The notes under the pieces were generated by a model. It did no database searches. It saw nothing but the letters and a program-made list of their open reading frames with translations, and had not been told where the DNA came from. A program made the translations under genes and the position numbers. DNA of 64,000 nucleotides from Variovorax paradoxus (lineage in GTDB: Bacteria > Pseudomonadota > Gammaproteobacteria > Burkholderiales > Burkholderiaceae_C), in contig CP063166.1 of NCBI GenBank assembly GCA_016806145.1, positions 2,294,001-2,358,000 of the forward strand, in the 5' to 3' direction. Below are positions 57,171 through 64,000 of the stretch, piece by piece (the first letter of the stretch is position 1; every line of letters starts with the position of its first letter).

Positions 57171-58694
57171 TCAAATTGGCGGCCCCGATGCCGCCGCGGC
57201 GACCGCTTCCTGGGGCGGCGCGCTGCCCAGCGCCTTGCAGACCGCGACCCAGTCCACGGCCAGCCGGCTGCGGCTCTGGGCCCGGTCGCGCTGGGCCTGC
57301 AGCAGGGTGCGGCGGGCATCGAGCGCCACGCCGAAATCGGTGAGCCCGCCCGCGTAGCGCGCCTGCGCGAGCGCCAGCGCATCGGCGCTCTCGCGCTCGC
57401 GCTCGGCCAGCTCGGCCTGGCGGCGGCGCTCGGCCGCATAGGCGCTGAGCGCGCCATCGATCTCGTGCCAGGCCTTGAGCACCGTCTGCTGGAAGGCGAC
57501 CGCCGCTTCCTGCTGCTGCAACTCGCGCAGGGTCACGGTGCTGCGGCGCCTTCCCATGTCGAAGATCGGCAGGCTCAGCGAGGGGCCGACCTGCCACTGC
57601 CGGCTGCCCCAGTCGCCGAAGCGCTCGTGGCCCACCGATTCGTTGCCGAAGCGCGCGCCCAGCGTCACGCGCGGATAGAGCTCGGCCACCGCCACGCCCA
57701 CGCGCGCGGTGGCCGCATGCAGCTGGGCCTCGGCGGCGGCGATGTCGGGTCGGCGCCGCGCGAGTTCGGCCGGCAGGCCCAGCGCGAGTTCGGGCAGGGC
57801 GCGGTCTTGCGCGGTGGCATCGGCCGGCGCCGCGAGCTCGGCATTGAGCGCGCCCGGCGCGGCGCCGAGCAGCAGCGTGATCTGGTTCATCGCCTGCGCT
57901 TCCTGCTGCAGCAGTGCCGGGATGCGGCCGCGCAGCTCGGCCAGCAGGCCGCGCTGGCGCACCGGGTCGAGCTCGGTCACGAGGCCGCCGCGCGCGCGGG
58001 CCTGCACCAGCTCGAGCGACTCGCCGACGGCCGCGAGGTCGGCGCGCGCCAGCTGCAGCTCGCGCTGGCTGCCGCGCAGCTCGACGTAGTTGCGCGCGAC
58101 CTCGGCCTGCACGCTGAGCTGCGCCTGCCGCAGCAGCGCGGCCGAGGCGGCGCTGTCGGCATCGGCGGCCTCGACCGCGCGCCGCACGCGGCCCCAGAGG
58201 TCGATCTCCCACGAGGCGTCGAAGCCGGCCTGGTAGAGATCGAAGGGCTGCGACAGCGAGCGGATCAGCTGCTCGCGGTTGCCGGCCGACGAACCGATCG
58301 CGTCGATCATGCGCGTGGCCGCGCCGCTCTCGCTCTGCCGCTGGCGGTTCACGCCGGCGCTCGCCTCGAGTTGCGGCCCCCGCTGCGCCGCGGTGGCGCT
58401 GCGCTGCGCGCGGCTCTGCGCGAAGCGCAAGGCGGCCGTCTGCAGGTCGTGGTTGGCCGCGAGCGCGCGTGCCTGCAGGCTCTCGAGCAGCGGATCGCCG
58501 AAGGCCTTCCAGTCGCTGGCGGCGGCCGAGGCGCCGGCGCGCCGCTCGGCGCCCAGCAGCGCATCGGCGCCGCCGTGCCAGGCCGACCAGTCGGCTGGGG
58601 CCGACGGCTCGGCGGGACGATGGTCGGGGCCGACCGCGCAGCCCGACAGCGCGAGGGCGAGCACCAGCGGCGCGAGGGCATGATGGATGGACAT
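57171..58694 (-). CDS. outer-membrane efflux lipoprotein, NodT/TolC family
   Basis: 507 residues. Lipobox LALSGC with Cys19, then two OEP repeats forming the helical barrel (WEIDLWGRVRRAVEAAD near residue 163; VTLGARFGNES near 335). Provides the outer-membrane channel for the ABC efflux system encoded just upstream. Last gene of the operon. Confidence 0.95.
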   Translation of the reverse strand: MSIHHALAPLVLALALSGCAVGPDHRPAEPSAPADWSAWHGGADALLGAERRAGASAAASDWKAFGDPLLESLQARALAANHDLQTAALRFAQSRAQRSATAAQRGPQLEASAGVNRQRQSESGAATRMIDAIGSSAGNREQLIRSLSQPFDLYQAGFDASWEIDLWGRVRRAVEAADADSAASAALLRQAQLSVQAEVARNYVELRGSQRELQLARADLAAVGESLELVQARARGGLVTELDPVRQRGLLAELRGRIPALLQQEAQAMNQITLLLGAAPGALNAELAAPADATAQDRALPELALGLPAELARRRPDIAAAEAQLHAATARVGVAVAELYPRVTLGARFGNESVGHERFGDWGSRQWQVGPSLSLPIFDMGRRRSTVTLRELQQQEAAVAFQQTVLKAWHEIDGALSAYAAERRRQAELAERERESADALALAQARYAGGLTDFGVALDARRTLLQAQRDRAQSRSRLAVDWVAVCKALGSAPPQEAVAAAASGPPI

Positions 58695-58726
58695 GTCTTC
58701 TTCTCCAGACGTGGGATGGCGCGCGT

Positions 58727-59845
58727 TCAGGCGAGCCGGTTCCGGAACAACCAGGCGGCGAGTGGCAGCGTGACCACGGCGATGACCGAGAGCGGAACGA
58801 GATTGGCCGCCACCGTCGAGAGCCCGACGCCCTCGAGGTAGACGCGCTGCACCAGGTCGATCGCGAAGCGCAGCGGATTGGCCAGCGTCGCCATCTGCAG
58901 CAGCTCGGGCATGTTGCGCACCGGCGTGGTCAGGCCCGACAGCAGCATCATCGGCATCAGCAGCACGAAGGTGTAGAGCATGGCCTGCTGCATGTTGGCC
59001 GACACCGCCGAGATCGACAGCCCGATGCCCACGCTCGCGACGGTGAAGAACACCAGCCCGGTGTAGAGCGTGAACAGCGAGCCCGCCATCGGTATGCCGA
59101 ACCAGAAGCGCGCCACCAGCAGCACCAGCGAGGACTGCACCAGTCCGACCAGCACCGGCGGCAGCGCCTTGCCGACCATGATCTCGAGCGGCGACATCGG
59201 CGTCACCAGCAGCTGGTCGAAGGTGCCCTGTTCGCGCTCGCGCGCCACCGACAGCGCGGTCAGGAGCAGCGTCTGCACCATGCTGAGCGCGGCGATCATG
59301 CCCGGCAGCAGGTTCCAGCGCGTCTCGAGGTTGGGGTTGAACCAGGCGCGCGACTCCACGGCCAGCGGCGCCGGCGCCATGCCCGCGCGGCTGCGCAGCT
59401 CGGCGTTGTAGCGCTCGACCACCGCGCCCACGTAGCCCGCGGCCGAGCCCGCGGTGTTGGAGTTGCGCGCATCGAGGATCAGCTGCACCGGCGCGCGCTG
59501 GCCGGCCGCGAGCCGCTGCTCGAAGTCGGGGCCGAGCTGCACCACCAGCAGCGCCTTCTGCGTGTCGATGATCTCGCGGATGTCGGCCTGCGTGCGCAGC
59601 GTGGCGACGCGGTGGAACACACCGGTGCCGTCGAGCCGCGCGACCAGCTCGGTGGCCGCGGCGCCATGGCTCTGGTCGAGCAGCGCATAGGGCACGTTGC
59701 TCAGGTCGTAGGTGGCGGCATAGCCGAAGATCAGGCTCTGCATCAGCGCCGGCACGACCAGGATCACGCGGCTCGCGGGGTCCTTGAGGATCGCGAGCAG
59801 TTCCTTGCGGCAGAGGTTGGCGATGCGCAGCAGGAAGTCGAACAT
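58727..59845 (-). CDS. ABC-2 type permease (YbhR/YhhJ-like), second of pair
   Basis: 372 residues: one N-terminal helix, a large periplasmic domain, then five C-terminal helices with AREREQGTFDQLLVTPMSP. ATG 59845 gives MFDFLLRIANLCRKE. Forms the inner-membrane channel with the 59859-60989 product. Confidence 0.93.
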   Translation of the reverse strand: MFDFLLRIANLCRKELLAILKDPASRVILVVPALMQSLIFGYAATYDLSNVPYALLDQSHGAAATELVARLDGTGVFHRVATLRTQADIREIIDTQKALLVVQLGPDFEQRLAAGQRAPVQLILDARNSNTAGSAAGYVGAVVERYNAELRSRAGMAPAPLAVESRAWFNPNLETRWNLLPGMIAALSMVQTLLLTALSVAREREQGTFDQLLVTPMSPLEIMVGKALPPVLVGLVQSSLVLLVARFWFGIPMAGSLFTLYTGLVFFTVASVGIGLSISAVSANMQQAMLYTFVLLMPMMLLSGLTTPVRNMPELLQMATLANPLRFAIDLVQRVYLEGVGLSTVAANLVPLSVIAVVTLPLAAWLFRNRLA

Positions 59846-59858
59846 GGTGCGGGTCCTT

Positions 59859-60989
59859 TCAGTCCAGGCGCTTGCGCGTGACCGCGCGCGCCAGCGCCAG
59901 CAGGCCCACCGCATAGGCGGCGAGGATGGCGCAGTCGCGCCAGATCAGCGGCCAGACGTCGCCCGCGAGGAACAGCGTCTTGACCAGCTCCATGAAGTAG
60001 GTAGCCGGCAGCGCATGCCCGATCACCTGCACCGCCAGCGGCGTGTTGCGCAGGTCGAACAGGAAGCCCGACAGCATCATCGAGGGCAGGAAGGTGGCGA
60101 TCAGCGCCACCTGGCTGGCGAGGAACTGGTTGCGCGTGATCGAAGAGATCACCAGGCCCAGGCTCACCGCCACGACCAGGTAGAGCATCGAGCTCAGCAC
60201 CACCACGACCAGCGAGCCGTACATCGGCACCGCGAACAGGAAGCGCGCGGCCAGCAGGCACAGCGCCAGCCCCAGCATGCCGACCGCGAAGTAGGGAACG
60301 ATCTTCGCCAGCAGGATCTCGACCGGCCGCACCGGCGTGACGAACAGCGCCTCGAGCGTGCCGCGCTCCCATTCGCGCGCCATCACCAGCGCGGTGAGGA
60401 AGGCGCCGACCAGCGTCATGATCAGCACGATCAGCCCCGGCACCAGGTACCAGGTGCTGGTGTTGGCGGCGTTGAACCACATGCGCTGCTCGACCGTCAC
60501 GCTGCCGATGGCGGGCGCGGCGCTGGCGTTGCCGCCGCGGTCGGCCTGGCGCAGCGCCGACTGGCCGATGGCCGCGTTGAGGTACTGCAGCACGATGGTC
60601 GCGCGGCCCGCGTCGGCGCCATGCACAATCACCTGCACGCGCGCCTGGCCGGCCGCGAGCGTGCGCGAGAAGTCCGAGGGCACGCGCACGATGGCGTCGA
60701 TGCGGCGCTCGCGCATCAGCTGCTCGGCATCGTGCATCGAGGCCAGCGGTATCGGTGCGAGCGTGGGCGAGAGCTGCAGCCCGGCCATCGCCTCCTGCGC
60801 GCCGGGCGAGGCGTCCTCGAACACGATCGCCACCGGCGCATGCTTGACGTCGAGCGACATGCCGTAGCCGAAGATCAGGATCAGCACCATCGGCAGCAGG
60901 ATGCCGATCGCGAGGTTGCTGCGGTCGCGCAGCAGCTGGCGGAACTCCTTGCGCGTGAGCGAGACCAGGCGGGACCAGAAACCGCTCAT
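59859..60989 (-). CDS. ABC-2 type permease (YbhS-like), first of pair
   Basis: 376 residues with the same topology and AREWERGTLEALFVTPVRP. ATG 60989 overlaps the ATPase stop (ATGA). Homologous E. coli pair YbhS/YbhR works with YbhF and YbhG in drug/cation export. Confidence 0.93.
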   Translation of the reverse strand: MSGFWSRLVSLTRKEFRQLLRDRSNLAIGILLPMVLILIFGYGMSLDVKHAPVAIVFEDASPGAQEAMAGLQLSPTLAPIPLASMHDAEQLMRERRIDAIVRVPSDFSRTLAAGQARVQVIVHGADAGRATIVLQYLNAAIGQSALRQADRGGNASAAPAIGSVTVEQRMWFNAANTSTWYLVPGLIVLIMTLVGAFLTALVMAREWERGTLEALFVTPVRPVEILLAKIVPYFAVGMLGLALCLLAARFLFAVPMYGSLVVVVLSSMLYLVVAVSLGLVISSITRNQFLASQVALIATFLPSMMLSGFLFDLRNTPLAVQVIGHALPATYFMELVKTLFLAGDVWPLIWRDCAILAAYAVGLLALARAVTRKRLD

Positions 60990-62770
60990 GCATGCACCTT
61001 TTCCTTTCGCGCCTTCTCGACGATGCCGATGAAGGCCTGCTCCATGTCGATGCGGCGCGCATCGTGCTCGCCGTGCTCGTCGCCCAGCGCCTGCGCGCGC
61101 ACCTCGCGCGGCGTGCCGATGGCCAGCAGTCGGCCCGCGTCCTGGATCACGATGCGGTCGCAGTACTCGGCCTCTTCCATGAAGTGGGTGGTGATCACGA
61201 CCGTGGTGCCGGCCTCGGCCAGCGCGGTGATGCGGCGCCAGAACTCGCGCCGCGCGAGCGGGTCGGCGCCGCTGGTGGGCTCGTCGAGGAACAGGATCTC
61301 GGGCTCGTGCAGCAGGCCGGTGGCCATCGCCAGGCGCTGGCGGTAGCCGCCGGGCAACTGGCCGCTGGGCGCGTCGATCTCGCGCGCCAGGTCGAACTGG
61401 CGCAGCACCGCGTCCATGCGTTCGCGCAGTCGCGCCCCGCGCAGGCCGTAGGCACCGCCGAAGAATTCGAGGTTCTCGCGCACGCTGAGGTTGCCGTAGA
61501 GCGCGAACTTCTGCGAGACGTAGCCGATGCGCCGGCGTGCCTGCGCGCGCGCATGGCGCAGGTCGACGCCGGCCACGCGCAGCTGCCCGCCGCTGGCCGG
61601 CAGCAGGCCGCAGAGCATGCGGAATGTGGTGGTCTTGCCCGCGCCGTTGGGGCCCAGCAGGCCGAAGATCTCGCCGCGGCGCACGCTGAAGCTGGTGCTG
61701 GCGACGGCGGTGAAGTCGCCGAAGCGGCGCACCAGGTCCTTGACCTCGATGACGGTGTCGCCGGGCGTGGAGGAGGAGGGCACCGGCTGCCGTGCGATCG
61801 GCTCGGCGGGCTTCGGTGCCGGGTCTTCCTGCGTGCGCAGCAGCGTCATGAAACCGTCCTCGAGCCGCGGCGCCACGGGCTCGGCGGCCGCGCCATCGAG
61901 CAGTTCGTCGATGCCTGCCTCGTTGGCGTCGTCGCGCCGCACGAAGCGCACCTCGCCGCCCTGCGGCACCGCGTCCACGATCTCGGCGCGCGCATCGAGC
62001 AGCCGGGCCTGCAGCCGTCGCGGCGGCTCGCCGGCCGGCGGCGCCGCCACGAAGCACAGGCCCCGCGCGCGGTCGCGGATCTCTTCGGGCGCGCCCTGCG
62101 CCACGAGCCGTCCCTCGCGCAGCACGAACACGCGCGCGCAGCGCTCGGCCTCGTCGAGGTAGGCGGTGCTCACGATGACCGAGAGCTTCTCGTCGTCCAC
62201 CAGCTGCTGCACGATCTGCCACAGCTCGCGCCGCGACAGCGGATCGACGCCCACCGTGGGCTCGTCGAGCAGCAGCAGCTCGGGCGAGCGCACCAGCGTG
62301 CAGGCCAGCCCGAGCTTCTGCTTCATGCCGCCCGAGAGCTTGCCCGCGGGCCGGTCGGTGAAGCGGCCGAGGTCGGTCATCTCCATCAGCCGGCCGTAGC
62401 GCGCGCGCCGCTCGTCGCGCGGCACGCCGTGCAGGTCGGCATAGAGGTCGAGGTTCTCCTGCACGCTGAGGTCGTCGTAGAGGCCGAAGCGCTGCGGCAT
62501 GTAGCTGATGCGGTCCTGCACCGCCTGCGGATCGGCGGCCACGTCGATGCCGAGCACGCGCAGCTCGCCGGCATCGACGCGCAGCAGGCCGGCCATCAGC
62601 CGCAGCAGCGTGGTCTTGCCTGCGCCGTCGGGGCCGACCAGCGCGGTCAGCGTGCCGGGCGGCACCTCGAGCGCGATGTCGTCGAGCGCGTGCACGGTCT
62701 TCTTCGCGGGCTTGACGACGAAGCGCTTGTGCAGGCCGCGCGCGAGGACGGCGGGGGAGGGGCTCGGCAT
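60986..62770 (-). CDS. ABC transporter with two fused ATP-binding domains (YbhF-like)
   Basis: 594 residues. First NBD: Walker A GPDGAGKTT near residue 47, signature LSGGMKQK, Walker B LLLLDEPTVGVD. Second NBD: Walker A GPNGAGKTT near 375, signature in the altered form LPGGYRQR, Walker B ILFLDEPTSGAD. The linker near 300-330 is Pro-rich. Powers the two ABC-2 permeases. Confidence 0.94.
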   Translation of the reverse strand: MPSPSPAVLARGLHKRFVVKPAKKTVHALDDIALEVPPGTLTALVGPDGAGKTTLLRLMAGLLRVDAGELRVLGIDVAADPQAVQDRISYMPQRFGLYDDLSVQENLDLYADLHGVPRDERRARYGRLMEMTDLGRFTDRPAGKLSGGMKQKLGLACTLVRSPELLLLDEPTVGVDPLSRRELWQIVQQLVDDEKLSVIVSTAYLDEAERCARVFVLREGRLVAQGAPEEIRDRARGLCFVAAPPAGEPPRRLQARLLDARAEIVDAVPQGGEVRFVRRDDANEAGIDELLDGAAAEPVAPRLEDGFMTLLRTQEDPAPKPAEPIARQPVPSSSTPGDTVIEVKDLVRRFGDFTAVASTSFSVRRGEIFGLLGPNGAGKTTTFRMLCGLLPASGGQLRVAGVDLRHARAQARRRIGYVSQKFALYGNLSVRENLEFFGGAYGLRGARLRERMDAVLRQFDLAREIDAPSGQLPGGYRQRLAMATGLLHEPEILFLDEPTSGADPLARREFWRRITALAEAGTTVVITTHFMEEAEYCDRIVIQDAGRLLAIGTPREVRAQALGDEHGEHDARRIDMEQAFIGIVEKARKEKVHA

Positions 62771-62791
62771 TCAGCGCCCCTTCCGGGTTTT

Positions 62792-62907
62792 GCTCCTTCC
62801 CCCTCTGGGGGAAGGCCGGGATGGGGGCTGTGGGCGGTGAAACGGCTCGCAGCGATGGTGTGGCCCGGAGCCCCCACCCCGGCCCTCCCCCAGCGGGGGA
62901 GGGAGGA
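62792..62907. repeat. GC-rich palindromic repeat element, family B
   Basis: Same layout as 32020-32117: hairpins CCTTCCCCCTCTGGGGGAAGG-like and CCCTCCCCCAGCGGGGGAGGG-like at the ends, with GGGATGGGGGC and GCCCCCACCCC facing inward. Lies between the HlyD and ATPase genes of one operon. Confidence 0.75.
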
Positions 62908-62934
62908 ATGCGCAGCGGTGATTGGTGAACAGCA

Positions 62935-63951
62935 TCACCGGCCCGTCGTCGAAGCGGAGTCCAGCCGCAGCGTCACCGTGGCCGGCATGCCCAGTCGCAG
63001 CCGGTCCTCCCTGTCGTCGACCATCACGCGGATCTCGTAGACGAGGCTGCTGCGCAGTTCCTCGGTCTGCACGGTCTTGGGCGTGAACTCCGCCACCGAG
63101 GCGATGTAGCCCACCTTGCCCGCGATCGCGCGATCGGGCTGGCTGTCGGTGGTCACGCTGGCTTCCTGCCCGGCCTGGATGCGGCCAAGGTCGGGTTCGG
63201 CCACGTAGGCCCGCACCCACTTGGGATCGGTGATCGCGAGCGTGAAGGCCGGCCGCTGCGGCGAGGCCATGTCGCCAGGCTCGAGCAGCCGCGCGCGCAC
63301 CACGGCGTCGATCGGCGCCTTGAGCTCGCCCTCCTCGAGCTCGTGCTTCATCAGCGCGAGCTCGGCGCGCGCCGCCTCGAGCTGGGCCTGGGCCTGGCCG
63401 ATGTCCTCCTTGCGCGGCCCGCTCACCACCAGCTGCCGCGCCTTGCGCGCGTTGTCGAGCTGGGCCTGCGTGACCTTGCGCCGCGCCTGCGCGCTCTCGA
63501 GGTCCTGCTGGCTCACCGCGCGGCCCGCGGTCGACTGGCCGATGGCCTGCAGCCGCGCGAGCTGCTGCGCCGCGAGCTCGGCATCGGCCTGGGCGGCGCT
63601 CACCTGGGCCTCGGCCTGCGCGATCTCCTCGGGCCGGCTGCCGGTCTTCAGCCGCAGCAGCGCCTGTTCCTGCACGCCGATGCGCGCCTGCGACTGCGCC
63701 ACGCGCAGCGCCAGGGTGCGGGTGTCGAGCCGGCCGATGACCTGGCCGGCGCGCACCCGGTCGCCCTCGCGCACCGCGAGTTCGGCCACGCGCTCGCTGC
63801 CGCTGAAGGCCAGCGATACCTGGCGCAGGTCGACGTTGCCGTGGAGCACGATGCGGTCGGACGGTGCCGGCGAGCGGCCGAGGTACCAGGCGCCGGCGGC
63901 CGCGGCGGCCAGCACGACGACGGCGAGGGCGATCAGGGGTTTCTTGTTCAT
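62935..63951 (-). CDS. HlyD-family membrane-fusion protein (YbhG-like)
   Basis: 338 residues. One N-terminal membrane helix (LIALAVVVLAAAAAGAWYLG), a biotinyl-lipoyl-like domain split by a long coiled coil (about residues 85-205) rich in Ala/Gln/Glu, and a beta-barrel domain. Links the ABC-2 permeases to the outer-membrane factor. ATG 63951 gives MNKKPLIAL. First gene of the five-gene efflux operon; its promoter lies at the window edge and any TetR-type regulator is outside it. Confidence 0.93.
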   Translation of the reverse strand: MNKKPLIALAVVVLAAAAAGAWYLGRSPAPSDRIVLHGNVDLRQVSLAFSGSERVAELAVREGDRVRAGQVIGRLDTRTLALRVAQSQARIGVQEQALLRLKTGSRPEEIAQAEAQVSAAQADAELAAQQLARLQAIGQSTAGRAVSQQDLESAQARRKVTQAQLDNARKARQLVVSGPRKEDIGQAQAQLEAARAELALMKHELEEGELKAPIDAVVRARLLEPGDMASPQRPAFTLAITDPKWVRAYVAEPDLGRIQAGQEASVTTDSQPDRAIAGKVGYIASVAEFTPKTVQTEELRSSLVYEIRVMVDDREDRLRLGMPATVTLRLDSASTTGR

Positions 63952-64000
63952 GGCGTTTTTCGGGCGAAAGCGGAAGGAGCGGCCGGATCGTATCAAATTC

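Overview
The window looks like a chromosomal segment of a high-GC betaproteobacterium of the Comamonadaceae, most likely Variovorax or a close relative. This is inferred from the very GC-rich codon use, the grpE-dnaK-dnaJ and prkA-yeaH-spoVR blocks, five orphan Bug/TctC-type periplasmic receptors, and REP-like repeats built on GCTTCGACAGGCTCAGC. No rRNA, tRNA, phage, transposase or CRISPR array was seen.

Layout. 11-2020: a frameshifted AraC regulator, an alpha/beta hydrolase and a REP-like repeat array. 2008-9217 (minus): ten closely packed genes. They run from a separate Rieske protein, a Rieske-less oxygenase and a GST, through glutathione-dependent formaldehyde oxidation (adhC, an Asp-nucleophile hydrolase, fghA), to GNAT, VOC, TfoX and DEDD-exonuclease genes. 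A divergent LysR gene (9357) probably controls the block. 10368-15665: aroQ, then the stress operon prkA-yeaH-spoVR. 16340-20739: dnaJ, dnaK, grpE and an FKBP isomerase with clear heat-shock promoter and terminator signals. 20861-22378: an HxlR-type regulator and psd.

22524-45497 is a large hexuronate/aldarate catabolic region. The minus strand (37972 down to 22524, 15 genes) carries a PAAT-type ABC transporter, uronate dehydrogenase, an SMP-30 lactonase, a TRAP transporter, galactarate dehydratase, a large unknown lipoprotein, an SDR, a second lactonase and two Bug receptors. The plus strand carries a GntR/FCD regulator, two Bug receptors, 5-dehydro-4-deoxyglucarate dehydratase, a small lipoprotein, glucarate dehydratase and an aldehyde dehydrogenase. 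Together these encode uronate -> aldarolactone -> aldarate -> 5-dehydro-4-deoxyglucarate -> 2-oxoglutarate semialdehyde -> 2-oxoglutarate. A near-identical 21-bp site flanks the regulator gene on both sides.

45520-64000 is accessory: two MFS carriers, two LysR genes, a fused osmolyte-type ABC receptor-permease, a ROK-family protein whose motifs are in circularly permuted order, a Bug plus TauD-type dioxygenase pair, a secreted HELEH metalloprotease-like protein with Ig-like repeats, and a five-gene tripartite ABC efflux operon (HlyD, double ATPase, two ABC-2 permeases, outer-membrane factor).

The most interesting finding is the 7013-9217 set. Its oxygenase has intact mononuclear-iron ligands but no Rieske cluster, the cluster sits on a separate protein, and a GST gene overlaps the oxygenase. 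This recalls the NdmC/NdmE/NdmD N-demethylase, and it lies directly upstream of formaldehyde-detoxification genes.
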